A stretch of DNA of 60,948 nt from Clostridia bacterium. GTDB taxonomy: Bacteria > Bacillota_A > Clostridia > Christensenellales > Aristaeellaceae. Below are positions 16,632 to 25,040 of this stretch, piece by piece. Under the pieces are notes generated by a model, which saw only the letters and a list, made by a program, of their open reading frames with translations, was not told the origin of the DNA and searched no databases. Position 1 is the stretch's first letter, and the number at the start of each line of letters is the position of its first letter. The translations under genes and the position numbers were made by a program. The DNA lies in assembly GCA_025997215.1 (NCBI GenBank), contig BNUH01000010.1:1-60948 (forward strand), given 5' to 3'.

Positions 16632-18983
16632 TTATACTTCCTCTAACGCCGCCTTGACCTTTTCGGCGTAATTGTCGCATAATTCGCGGGCGAATTCCGC
16701 GTCCCTGGATTCGCCGAATACCCGCAGCTCCGGCTGGCCTGTCCCCGTGATCAGCATTGCGAATCCGTCGCCATGATCCACCCGAAGCCCGTCGGTCAGG
16801 TCCGGGAACCGTTCTGCCTCGCTTAGCTTGCGCAGTACCCTGCCCTTATCCGGATTCGCGCACGGGATCGTCTGTATGAATCGATGCATCTGCGGCAGAC
16901 TATCCAGCAGTCCGCGCAGCGACGTCCTCCGCCGGGCCAGCAGCGCTGTCACCGCCAGCAACGACGCAATCCCGTCAAAGAATACGTCCATCTGGGTGAA
17001 CATCCCCGCTTCGCACAGCGCCGACATCCAGCTCTCCGGCGCGGCCCTGACGCGCTTCACCCTGGCTCGGTGCGCCGAGGTTATCTGCTCTAATGTAAAC
17101 GGCGCGTGCATCGGCACGATCAGCAGACGCTGGCCTAATTCCAGCAACGCTTCACATTGAATAAGCAGCTGCTGTTCCTCGTCCGGCGTGCCCAATGAAT
17201 CCTTCGCCAGCGCGCGCAAGCCTTCGTCGTCCAGCATGAACCCCGTCTCCCACGATTCCAGCGTGCTCTCGCCAGTGAGAACCCGCGCCTGATCCAGCCC
17301 GACCGCGTCCAGCACGCGTCTGACCAATGCCGCCTGCGGTTCCGATCGGGTGAACACTGCTATGTGCGGCTGAAGGGCACGTATGGCCTCCGCGTCCACC
17401 GACGCGGCCAAGGTTCCGGCATAGAACAGTCCGCCGTCGTGCAGCTGCCGCGGCAGCGCGGGCGGATTCGTGAACGCTTTGGCGTAATCCTGACGTTGAG
17501 CCAGCGTCTCCCAGCTGCGCAGCAGCGTTCGATCCGGCCATACGCCTTGACCCGCCGTGGGCAGAATCCTATCCTCGCGGATGAATAACCCGGCGGGAAT
17601 CGACAGCATCCGCTGCAGCCGCCGCAGCATGGGCAGCGTGCCCGTGCCCATATCCATCACGTTCACGCCCTGGCCCATCAGCCCGCTGAGCGCGGCTGCG
17701 GCCAACGCCTGCGCGTGCGCGCCATAATCGCGCATGATCGCGATCTCCTTGGCTCCGCTCGCTTTGGCGTAGGAGGCGGCCAGCGTGCACACGCATTCGG
17801 GCGAACCCGGATCCACGCCGCGTTCGTCGGCCGTCGGCCGCTTCAGGTCGCCCCACACCAGGTTCGCCGTAACGCGCATGCCCGCCTCGACACGCTTGAA
17901 CGGCCACACCTTGACATTGGGATCCAACCTCGCGCGCGCGCCCAGCACCGCGTTATCGCCCAGCGCAGAATCCTCAAACGCGCTCGCGCCTTCGCCCACC
18001 TGCGCATCCTCGCCCAGCACAGTACCGCGCAGCGTCGCCTCGCGGCCTACTCGCGCGTTCTTCCATAAGATGCTGCGCTTGATCGTCGCGCGCTCATCCA
18101 CATGCACGCCAGGCCCAAGCACGCTGCCAGCCATGATGGCCGCGCCCGCGCCCACCTGCACGCCGCTATCCAGGAAGCAGGGCGCTTCCAGCCGCGCCTC
18201 CGGATGAACGGTGACATTCTCCGCGCGCCATATACCGTCGGTATTCGGTCTGACCCGTGTATCGAGCTGAACCTTGCCGGACAGGAAATCCATCTGCGCC
18301 TGGACGTACGCGTTCTGGTCGCCGATATCGCACCAGTATCCATTCATAATGAATCCGTATAGCGGCAGGTTCTCCTCGACCATCCTGGGGAATAGTTCGC
18401 GCCCAAAATCGTACGGCGTGTTATCCGGGATGAACTCCAGCGCCTCCGGTTCGAGTATGTATATGCCTGTATTCACAGCGTCCGAGCAGACCTCATCCCA
18501 GCCGGGCTTCTCGATGAAGCGCCGCACGCGTCCGTCGGCATCGGTCACCACGCAGCCGTATTGCAGCGGCTGCGCGACGCGTTTGAGCACCAGGCTAGCC
18601 ATCGCCCCGCGTTTTTTGTGGAATTGGATTGCCGCGTGCAGGTCGCAGTCCGTCAGTCCGTCGCCGGATAATACGACAAAGGTTTCCTTGATGGATTCCT
18701 TGGCTAGTTTGACGCTGCCCGCCGTGCCCAGCGGCATCTTTTCCAGGAAGTAGCGCAGGTTCACACCGTCCTGTTTCCCATCGCCGAATACCCGCTCGAT
18801 GCGCTGGGGGAGGTATAGCAGCGTCGCGCCAACCTCGGTCAGCCCGCCGCGCCGAAGCAGCTGCAGCGCGTAACGCATGACGGGTTCGCCCAGCACGGGC
18901 ATCATGGGCTTTGGCAGGTCGCATGTCAGTGGGCGCAGCCGAGTGCCCTCTCCGCCCGCCATAATTATGGCTTGTAGGTGCAT
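16632..18983 (-). CDS. Sugar-1-phosphate nucleotidyltransferase fused to a degenerate phosphomannomutase-like domain
   Basis: A 783-residue protein starting at ATG 18983 after GGAGG; the longer in-frame start has no site. Residues 1-235 are a GDP-mannose pyrophosphorylase-type nucleotidyltransferase (IIMAGGEGTRLRPLT, LPKPMMPVLGEP, LSGDGLTD). Residues 245-375 form a left-handed beta-helix of hexapeptides. The rest aligns in shape with the alpha-D-phosphohexomutase family. That last part lacks the TASHNP active-site serine loop (the segment reads GTGTLPMLRRL then GLFIREDRILPTAGQG) and I find no DGDxDR metal loop, so mutase activity is unlikely. It probably makes an NDP-sugar for cell-surface glycans, with the C-terminal part structural or regulatory. 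Confidence 0.8.
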   Translation of the reverse strand: MHLQAIIMAGGEGTRLRPLTCDLPKPMMPVLGEPVMRYALQLLRRGGLTEVGATLLYLPQRIERVFGDGKQDGVNLRYFLEKMPLGTAGSVKLAKESIKETFVVLSGDGLTDCDLHAAIQFHKKRGAMASLVLKRVAQPLQYGCVVTDADGRVRRFIEKPGWDEVCSDAVNTGIYILEPEALEFIPDNTPYDFGRELFPRMVEENLPLYGFIMNGYWCDIGDQNAYVQAQMDFLSGKVQLDTRVRPNTDGIWRAENVTVHPEARLEAPCFLDSGVQVGAGAAIMAGSVLGPGVHVDERATIKRSILWKNARVGREATLRGTVLGEDAQVGEGASAFEDSALGDNAVLGARARLDPNVKVWPFKRVEAGMRVTANLVWGDLKRPTADERGVDPGSPECVCTLAASYAKASGAKEIAIMRDYGAHAQALAAAALSGLMGQGVNVMDMGTGTLPMLRRLQRMLSIPAGLFIREDRILPTAGQGVWPDRTLLRSWETLAQRQDYAKAFTNPPALPRQLHDGGLFYAGTLAASVDAEAIRALQPHIAVFTRSEPQAALVRRVLDAVGLDQARVLTGESTLESWETGFMLDDEGLRALAKDSLGTPDEEQQLLIQCEALLELGQRLLIVPMHAPFTLEQITSAHRARVKRVRAAPESWMSALCEAGMFTQMDVFFDGIASLLAVTALLARRRTSLRGLLDSLPQMHRFIQTIPCANPDKGRVLRKLSEAERFPDLTDGLRVDHGDGFAMLITGTGQPELRVFGESRDAEFARELCDNYAEKVKAALEEV

Positions 18984-19251
18984 AAGTATCCTCCGTCGCG
19001 ACGTCCAGGCGCATGGCATGGACAATCTTTCTGGATTCAGTATGCGCCGGAGCTTATCGATTCATACGCTAATAACACCTCTTTTTACAACGGACAAGAT
19101 GTGACACGCTCTTAACAACACTTAACAATTGTTACGAATGGATTCCATCGTTAATTCCATCATTGCGTACATCTGGTAGGTTTTGCTTGTTACAACCACA
19201 ACAACTTGCGGATTGATATATTACAAATTTGTTAAATATATGACGAAGGCC

Positions 19252-19279
19252 TTGCGTATCGTAATGGGTATGATATACT
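19252..19279 (+). promoter_or_regulatory. Sigma-A promoter upstream of the Myb-like gene
   Basis: TTGCGT at 19252-19257 and TATACT at 19274-19279 are 16 bases apart. Transcription would start near 19286, 230 bases before the 19519 gene, and would pass through the hairpin at 19359-19386. Confidence 0.5.
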
Positions 19280-19285
19280 GTACTA

Positions 19286-19386
19286 GAAATCAGCGCGGGA
19301 TTTACGACATACCCACCCCCTCGGTGTGTTGCGGATCCCAATCATCTCCCCCTCTGCTATGCTCGCTAAACAGCGAGCATCTTTTT
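19286..19386 (+). ncRNA. Candidate 100-nt leader or small RNA
   Basis: The interval between the promoter at 19252-19279 and an intrinsic terminator would give a transcript of about 100 nt. It contains no plausible reading frame and I do not recognise a known RNA family (not 6S, SRP or T-box by eye). It could be a separate small RNA or an attenuator for the Myb-like gene. The rest of the 18984-19518 gap shows AT-rich sequence without a gene. Confidence 0.3.
19359..19386 (+). terminator. Intrinsic terminator inside the 5' region of the Myb-like gene
   Basis: ATGCTCGCT (19359-19367) and AGCGAGCAT (19372-19380) form a perfect 9-bp stem with an AAAC loop, followed by CTTTTT. It is 130 bases before the gene start, downstream of a good promoter, which suits attenuation or termination of a short RNA. 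Confidence 0.7.
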
Positions 19387-19518
19387 ATATTACTGATGAG
19401 GTTCGACCCAAATATTTATACCCATGAATTACCAAATAAATTACCAAATGCAGGTATAACTGCGAGGCTTCACGCACATAATGATAACGAAACAACACGA
19501 TAACAGGAGGGTACATAA

Positions 19519-20334
19519 ATGACTCAATGGGCGACAGCTAACATAACCCACAACCGCGGCGGATGGAAGAAAGAGGAAGTCGCTGCGCTGCAAAACGCCA
19601 TCGAGCGCGCGAATCAGAACGGCGAGCCGCTGCGCGGCGTATTCGACGACGTGAGCCAGGCGCTGGGCCGCAAACCGAACAGCATCCGCAATTATTATTA
19701 CGCGCAGCTGAAAAACGTGGATTTCGTCGGAAAGCCGCGCGCGCTGCCATTCCAGACATTCGACGAAACCGAGATGCGCGCCATGCTCAAGGAGATACTG
19801 CGCGGATATTCGCAAGGGTTGTCGGTGCGCGCGTGCGTGGCGCGGCTGGCCGAGGGCGACAAGACCCGCATGCTGCGCTATCAAAACAAGTATCGCAGCC
19901 TGGTTAAGACGCGGCCGGACTTGGTGCATGAGATCATGTCCGAGCTGGAGAATGAGGGTATAGAGTGCAGGGATCCGTTCATGGGCCGCGGTGCGCACGT
20001 ATCGATGGCGCAGACGGAGTCGCGTTTGCGCGAGAGCGGAGACCCAGCGCTGCAGCAGTTATTATCCGGGCTGAACGCGCTGCTCTCCCGTGCGGCCGAT
20101 CCGGAGCAGACGCAAGCCATCGAGCGCATGCAGGCCCGTCAAGATATACTGCAGAGTGAGCTGAATAACACCCGCGCACAGCTGCAGGATTTGCGCTCGG
20201 TTTGCGCCAATATGTGCCAAACCATCCAGGAATTCACGGCGCTGACGGTGGTTAGCCGCCGCAACAATTTGAGCGCGTTCTGCGGCATGCTGCAGGAGCA
20301 TTGCGAGCAGATTGATCAGGCGATTCAATCTTAA
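19519..20334 (+). CDS. Myb/SANT-like DNA-binding protein with coiled-coil C-terminus
   Basis: A 271-residue protein. Residues 14-65 (GGWKKEEVAALQNAIERA, then GRKPNSIRNYYYAQL) have the spacing of Trp and aromatic residues of a Myb/SANT helix-turn-helix, like the RsfA/YlbO group of sporulation regulators. A second helical basic region is at 80-135, and residues 195-235 are heptad-like (RMQARQDILQSELNNTRAQL). GGAGG at 19506-19510 supports ATG 19519. I infer a transcriptional regulator, possibly linked to sporulation; the target is unknown. A promoter-terminator pair upstream hints at attenuation. The 3' end is followed after 16 bases by repeat copy A. Confidence 0.6.
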   Translation: MTQWATANITHNRGGWKKEEVAALQNAIERANQNGEPLRGVFDDVSQALGRKPNSIRNYYYAQLKNVDFVGKPRALPFQTFDETEMRAMLKEILRGYSQGLSVRACVARLAEGDKTRMLRYQNKYRSLVKTRPDLVHEIMSELENEGIECRDPFMGRGAHVSMAQTESRLRESGDPALQQLLSGLNALLSRAADPEQTQAIERMQARQDILQSELNNTRAQLQDLRSVCANMCQTIQEFTALTVVSRRNNLSAFCGMLQEHCEQIDQAIQS

Positions 20335-20350
20335 ACTGTTCGCCAACCTT

Positions 20351-20624
20351 ATCGCCTGCGGGCGGGCTTGCCCCAACTGCGGTTGGGGACTTGTTACTTT
20401 TCCCGTCCGTGGGAAAAGTAACCAAAAGGACGGCCAAAGAGGGAGGGCACTGTGCCCTCCCTCTCTGGACTCTCCCTCCTCAATGTTGCACCTGCTGCAA
20501 GAGGCCAAACGTACGCTATCAAGAGTAGCACAGTATTGCAAGTCTTTGGCATCATATTGTTTACCTGAAATCCTACATGATCTAAAGTTGGTGGCGAGAG
20601 GTTGTAATGGTTTTATAGTTGTTT
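20351..20624 (+). repeat. Dispersed repeat, copy A (sense to the preceding gene)
   Basis: The copy starts with CGCCTGCGGGCGGGCTTGCC, then has three hairpins: GCCCCAACTGCGGTTGGGG, a GTTACTTTTCCC stem with loop GTCCGT, and GAGGGAGGGCACTGTGCCCT. The loop GTCC can pair with GGACGG just downstream (pseudoknot). It then continues through CTCCTCAATGTTGCACCTGC to TTTATAGTTGTTT. Related copies are at 20700-20989, 43331-43625 and 43765-43999. It begins 16 bases after a stop codon. Confidence 0.8.
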
Positions 20625-20699
20625 ATAACTAGTTGGACGATGAAGATCTGTTGCCATGTGCTGTCGCGCAGCTCCGCCAATCATCCCGCAAGTCAAAAC
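20625..20699. other. Spacer between the two repeat arms
   Basis: This 75-base centre separates copies A and B. I see no gene or known signal in it. Short open frames that cross it are products of the repeat arms. Confidence 0.4.
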
Positions 20700-20989
20700 A
20701 ATTATAAAGTCGTAACAGACCCCCGCCGCCAGCTTTAGATCATGTAGGAATTCAGGTAAACAATATGATGACAAAACCCTGCAACACTGTGCTACTCTGG
20801 ATGTAGTTTGTTTGGTTTCATGCAGCAGGTGCAACATTGAGGAGGGAGAGGCCAGAGAGGGAGGGCACAGTGCCCTCCCTCTCTGGCCGTCCTTTTGGTT
20901 ACTTTTCCCACGGACGGGAAAAGTAACAATCCCTCACCGCAGTGAGGGCAAGCCCCTCCGCAGAGGACGAACCAAGCCCCGCAGGCGAT
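20700..20989 (-). repeat. Dispersed repeat, copy B (inverted relative to A)
   Basis: Read on the minus strand it follows the same order as copy A, with an extra block GTCCTCTGCGGAGGGGCTTG near its start, which also occurs in the hairpin at 16537-16594. The GTTACTTTTCCC...GGACGGCC core is identical to A, while flanks differ at many sites. It begins 16 bases after the stop of the minus-strand gene at 21005, so it is also sense to its neighbour. With A it forms a 640-bp imperfect palindrome. Confidence 0.8.
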
Positions 20990-21004
20990 ATGGTTTGCAT
21001 CACT

Positions 21005-22093
21005 CTAGCTAATAGTGATTAATTCATACTCCTTATGCCCTAGGCCAACTGACTCCAGCGCATCCAGCTGTGTGAACGGGCTCTTACCATGCAGCTGTTC
21101 AAACAAATGCCCATGACCTGTCAGCTCATAACCCTGCGGCACGCCAACTTTTACTAGATCCTCAATCTTGATCAAGTCAAGGCTGGCCTGCTCGATGGCC
21201 ACCATGTCGCTGCCCGCCAGAATCCCAATGTCAGGCACCAGGCCCGGCGTCGTCAGACCCCAGCAGTCGCACAGCGCCGTGATCTGCAGCAGCACGTTGA
21301 TGAAGTATACGTTATCCGGCAGGAACTGCTCCAGCACGGTCTTGGTGGCTATCGCCATGCCCATCTGGAAATCCGTGTAACCATGATTATCCAGCGTAAT
21401 CGCACCCGTCGGGCACACCTTCATACAGTGCTGACACAACGTGCAGTGGTGGAAGAATACCTCGTACTTGCCGTCCTTGTTGAATTCGTTCGCGTCATGG
21501 TTGCAGGCTTTTACGCACTGCTCGCAGTGAATGCATTTATCCTCATCCCACACCAGGCCGCCTTCCAGCCCGTGTAATTCCTGGCGGGTGCGGTGTGTCA
21601 CGCATCCCATGGCGATATTCTTGCATGCGCCGCCGTATGCGCACGCGCCGTGGCCCTTCACGTGGGTGAAGTCGATCAGGAAATCCGCGTCGTGGATCAG
21701 TCCGGCTATATCCACATGCTTGAGCGAGCGGTAGTCTACTTCCTTTGTATATACATACTTGCCCGTGAACGCGCAGCCTTCCAGCACCGGACAGCCGAGG
21801 TTGGCTTCGGAGTAGCCGCGGCGTTCGGGGTGGCGGTCATTGACCGAGTGATCCGTAATGAAGCACTCGCCGCCATTTTTCTTAACATAATCCACCAGCG
21901 TTCTTACGAATACCGGGGGGATTGTCGAATAGCTCACGCCGTCGCCCACGTGCATCTTGATGGCGACCGTCTTGTCCTTCAGCCTTTCGCCCAGTTTGGA
22001 CTGTTCCAGCATGCGCTCGAATTTACAGGGCAGGGTCTGTTCCTTTTCATACCGCGAGTAGGCCACCGGCGCGAATAACAATTTTGAAGGCAT
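21005..22093 (-). CDS. DUF362-family protein with two 4Fe-4S ferredoxin motifs
   Basis: A 362-residue protein starting at ATG 22093 after AAAGGAG. The N-terminal two thirds match DUF362 (VAIKMHVGD, ECFITDHSVNDRH, VKGHGACAYGGACKNIAMGC). A ferredoxin insert near residues 190-250 has CIHCEQCVKACNHDA and CTLCQHCMKVCPTGA, giving two CxxCxxCxxxC clusters. Such proteins are common in anaerobes; their electron-transfer partner and substrate are not known. It is cytoplasmic. A good sigma-A promoter lies upstream and repeat copy B follows the stop. Confidence 0.85.
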   Translation of the reverse strand: MPSKLLFAPVAYSRYEKEQTLPCKFERMLEQSKLGERLKDKTVAIKMHVGDGVSYSTIPPVFVRTLVDYVKKNGGECFITDHSVNDRHPERRGYSEANLGCPVLEGCAFTGKYVYTKEVDYRSLKHVDIAGLIHDADFLIDFTHVKGHGACAYGGACKNIAMGCVTHRTRQELHGLEGGLVWDEDKCIHCEQCVKACNHDANEFNKDGKYEVFFHHCTLCQHCMKVCPTGAITLDNHGYTDFQMGMAIATKTVLEQFLPDNVYFINVLLQITALCDCWGLTTPGLVPDIGILAGSDMVAIEQASLDLIKIEDLVKVGVPQGYELTGHGHLFEQLHGKSPFTQLDALESVGLGHKEYELITIS

Positions 22094-22142
22094 CTGCGTT
22101 ACTCCTTTATTATGTCGTAAGGTAAAACGTTTTCCTACTAAA

Positions 22143-22171
22143 TATATACAAGCCTTTGACGAAAATGTCAA
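22143..22171 (-). promoter_or_regulatory. Sigma-A promoter for the DUF362 gene
   Basis: On the minus strand TTGACA (22171-22166) and TATATA (22148-22143) are 17 bases apart, about 50 bases before the ATG at 22093. Confidence 0.65.
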
Positions 22172-22194
22172 GCAAAGGTAATTATACGTGCGCT

Positions 22195-22222
22195 TTGCAT
22201 TGCAGTTTAACTGTGGTATAAT
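22195..22222 (+). promoter_or_regulatory. Sigma-A promoter for the YesL-like gene series
   Basis: TTGCAT at 22195-22200 and a perfect TATAAT at 22217-22222 are 16 bases apart. It is divergent from the promoter of the DUF362 gene, with the two -35 boxes only 23 bases apart. Confidence 0.6.
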
Positions 22223-22305
22223 CCAACAAGAATCGCGGCAGAATGCGTAGCAATGGTGACTTATACATTAGATACCACTAAAGGGAGTAGAAGGAGGCGG
22301 CGCGT

Positions 22306-23280
22306 ATGATGGGGAATTTTTTCAACCGGATGTATTACGGCAAGGCTGGGAAGGGCGACTACAAGCCGGAGGATCTGCCGGCTAATCGCATGCAGTTGTT
22401 TTGGGAGATGCTGCGCATCCGTTGGAGCGGCGTCGTGCGCGTGAACCTGTTTCACCTGCTGTTCTTTATCCCGGCCATACTGTGGACGCTGCTGAATGTC
22501 AGCGTATTCATGTCGATGCTGCAGGAGGCCGATGGTGAAGGCGTGCTGGCGCTGCAGAATGTCGACATAGTTTTCCAATATCTGCTGGGGATGCTGCCGT
22601 GTATAGCGATAACGGGCCCGTTCACGGCGGGCGCGACTGCAATTCTAAGGAATTGGGCGCGCGACCAGCATTCCTTCTTCATGTCGGATTTCTGGGATAC
22701 CGTCAAGGCGAACTGGAAGCAAGCCCTGGCAATATCGGCGATAACCGGCGTTCTGCCGCTGATCGTACTGGTATGCTGGCGATTCTACGGCAGTATGGCC
22801 ACGTCGAACGTACTATTCATCGTGCCACAAATGCTGGTCATGGTGATAGGCTTCGTCTGGCTGCTGTCGCTGGAGTTGATCTATCCGCTGATGATCACCT
22901 ACGAACTCAAGCTGGGCGCGCTCATCCGCAACGCTGTAGTGCTGTCGGTCGGTCGGCTGCCTCAATCGGTGGGTATCCGGCTGATATCGCTGGCGCCGCT
23001 GGCTTTGGGGTTTGTGGTTGCTTGGTTCACGCCATGGATGGGTTACGTATTGCTGGTTCTAGGGTTATTCTATCTGATAATAGGATTCGGCCTGAATCGA
23101 TTCATCTACTGCTCGTACGCCAACACGCTGTTTGACAAATTCATCAACCCGCGCATCGAAGGCGCGCCGATGAATCAAGGTCTGCGCCAGTATACGGACG
23201 ATGATTACGAAGTCGACCCGACGCTGCCGCAGCCCACTAACATTACCAAACTAAAGGACAAGGATGCTAACGAGGGCTGA
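22306..23280 (+). CDS. YesL-like (DUF624) membrane protein
   Basis: A 324-residue membrane protein with about six hydrophobic segments. The N-terminal NRMQLFWEMLRIRWSGVVRVN and LFHLLFFIPAILWTLL, and the DFWDTVKANWKQALAISA block, are typical of DUF624 proteins, which often lie beside sugar ABC importers but are functionally undefined. It is longer than most members (about 210), with a hydrophilic C-terminal tail. GGAGG at 22291-22295 supports the ATG. It is followed after 4 bases by the methyltransferase gene. Confidence 0.7.
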   Translation: MMGNFFNRMYYGKAGKGDYKPEDLPANRMQLFWEMLRIRWSGVVRVNLFHLLFFIPAILWTLLNVSVFMSMLQEADGEGVLALQNVDIVFQYLLGMLPCIAITGPFTAGATAILRNWARDQHSFFMSDFWDTVKANWKQALAISAITGVLPLIVLVCWRFYGSMATSNVLFIVPQMLVMVIGFVWLLSLELIYPLMITYELKLGALIRNAVVLSVGRLPQSVGIRLISLAPLALGFVVAWFTPWMGYVLLVLGLFYLIIGFGLNRFIYCSYANTLFDKFINPRIEGAPMNQGLRQYTDDDYEVDPTLPQPTNITKLKDKDANEG

Positions 23281-23284
23281 TCCC

Positions 23285-24031
23285 ATGTATGGAGGCGCGT
23301 TCGCCGGGGTATACGATCGGCTGATGGAGGATGTGGATTACCCTGCGTGGGCAAAGCATTATGCCGGGCTGTTCCAGCGCGCTGGCGTGAGCGTGTCGCG
23401 CGTGCTGGATTGCGCGTGCGGGACAGGCGGCATGACCTTCGCGCTCCACGGTCTGGGTTTTAAGATGATCGGCGCGGATCGGTCGGTGGAGATGCTGGGC
23501 GCGGCGTCCGAGAAGGCGCGCTCGATGGGTATCGCAATCCCATTTATCCGGCAGGATTTAAGGCGTTTGGCCGTGCACAAGCCTATGGACGCGGTGGTTT
23601 GCGCGTGCGACGGTGTGAATTACCTTTTAAACGACGAGGATGTCCGGCAGTTTGCGGCCGCGGCATACGTGGCGCTTCGGCCCGGCGGCGGGCTGTTCTT
23701 TGACATCTCATCCGCGTACAAGCTGGAGCATGTGCTGGGCGGTCGTTGTTTTGGCGAGGATTTTGAGGACATGGCCTACCTCTGGCGGAATCTATTCAAC
23801 CATAAAACCCGGCGGCTTACTATGGAATTAACATTCTTCACGCGCGAAGCGGACGGGCGTTACGCAGCCGCCAGGGAGACGCATGTCCAGCGCGCGCACG
23901 AGGCGGATGCGCTGCTGGGATTGCTGGAAGGATGCGGGTTCGTGAACGTTCAGGCGTTCGGCGGCATAGGATTTGATTCGCCGAAACATGACGCGGAGCG
24001 GATTCATATAATGGCTTTGCGGGCAGACTAA
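23285..24031 (+). CDS. Class I SAM-dependent methyltransferase
   Basis: A 248-residue protein. The start MYGGAFAGVYDRLMEDVDYP is the common opening of the YqeM-like group, and ATG 23285 has GAGGG upstream, better than the ATG 21 bases earlier that overlaps the previous gene. Motif I is VLDCACGTGGMTFAL, followed by GADRSVEMLGAASEKA and VVCACDGVNYLL. The C-terminal half has a beta-sandwich-like insert (LTMELTFFTREADGRY). The methyl acceptor is unknown. It is probably co-transcribed with the YesL-like and Hsp33 genes. Confidence 0.8.
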   Translation: MYGGAFAGVYDRLMEDVDYPAWAKHYAGLFQRAGVSVSRVLDCACGTGGMTFALHGLGFKMIGADRSVEMLGAASEKARSMGIAIPFIRQDLRRLAVHKPMDAVVCACDGVNYLLNDEDVRQFAAAAYVALRPGGGLFFDISSAYKLEHVLGGRCFGEDFEDMAYLWRNLFNHKTRRLTMELTFFTREADGRYAAARETHVQRAHEADALLGLLEGCGFVNVQAFGGIGFDSPKHDAERIHIMALRAD

Positions 24032-24086
24032 TCGTGATGCATGCCGGGATGCTTGCGTCTTTTCGACTAACGGAGGCTGAAAGCGG

Positions 24087-24968
24087 ATGCGGACGGATCG
24101 TTTGCTGCATATTACATTAAGGGCCGGAACGGTACGCGTACTGATGTGCGACGTGACGCGCGCGGCCAGGGAAGCGCGGATCGTCCACGGAGCGAGCCGG
24201 GTATGTTCGGCGGCGCTGGGCCGGGGAATCGCCGGGGCCGCGCTGCTAAACGCTCCCCGCAAGGGCGAACGCCTGACGCTGACCTTTCGCGGCGATGGTC
24301 CGGCGGGCGCGCTGGTGGCCGTCGCAGGCCCGGGTGTGCTCAAGGCGACGATCGATAACCCGTCCGTCGAGCTGCCGCTGAAACCCAACGGCAAGCTGGA
24401 TGTGGGCGGCGCTATCGGCGGCGAAGGACGCGTGATCGTGGTGCGCGACATGGCGCTCAAGCAGCCGTATGTGGGCCAGAGCGCGCTGGTTTCAGGGGAA
24501 CTGGCGGAGGATCTGGCGATGTACTGCACCGTCTCCGAGCAGCAGCCTACCTTGTGTGCGCTGGGCGTCAAGCTGGGTATGCTGGACGGCGCGGAGGAAG
24601 TGATAGCCGCTGGCGGCCTGATGATCCAACCGCTGCCGGGATGTCCCGAGGAGACGCTGGCCGCGCTGGAGCTTCGGCAGGAATTATTCGCGGACATCAG
24701 TTCGGCGATCGAGCACGAGGAGTTGGAGACGCTGGCCGTACAATTCTTCGACGGTTTGGCTCCTGAAATTCTGCAGGTGGAATCGTTGGAGTACCAGTGC
24801 GACTGCGGCCGCGCGAGGATGGAGAAGGCGTTGATAGCGATGGGCAGGGATGAATTGACCTCGCTAATCCAGGACCAGGGCGGGGCAGAGTTGGTCTGCC
24901 ACTTCTGCCGCAGCGCGTACGCGTTCAGCGAAAGCGATTTGCGCGAGCTGCTGGCATCGGCCAGGTAA
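24087..24968 (+). CDS. hslO: Redox-regulated chaperone Hsp33
   Basis: A 293-residue Hsp33. The substrate-binding N-terminal domain is followed by the zinc-binding redox switch near the C-terminus, with CDC at about residue 236 and CHFC at about 270. Under oxidative stress these four Cys release zinc and form disulfides, turning on holdase activity. Length matches the family. CGGAGG at 24071-24076 supports ATG 24087. It sits in the co-directional series running from 22306 to 30116. Confidence 0.92.
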   Translation: MRTDRLLHITLRAGTVRVLMCDVTRAAREARIVHGASRVCSAALGRGIAGAALLNAPRKGERLTLTFRGDGPAGALVAVAGPGVLKATIDNPSVELPLKPNGKLDVGGAIGGEGRVIVVRDMALKQPYVGQSALVSGELAEDLAMYCTVSEQQPTLCALGVKLGMLDGAEEVIAAGGLMIQPLPGCPEETLAALELRQELFADISSAIEHEELETLAVQFFDGLAPEILQVESLEYQCDCGRARMEKALIAMGRDELTSLIQDQGGAELVCHFCRSAYAFSESDLRELLASAR

Positions 24969-25040
24969 CACGGAGTTTTTAACACGGATTTTTCCGGTGG
25001 AATTTTTCGGTGGGATTTTAATGAAAGCGCAGGGTGTATC

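Noticed and set aside
20312..20632. 106-residue reading frame through repeat copy A
   Set aside because: It consists of translated repeat hairpins; the same peptide fragments appear wherever the repeat occurs, and other copies contain stops.
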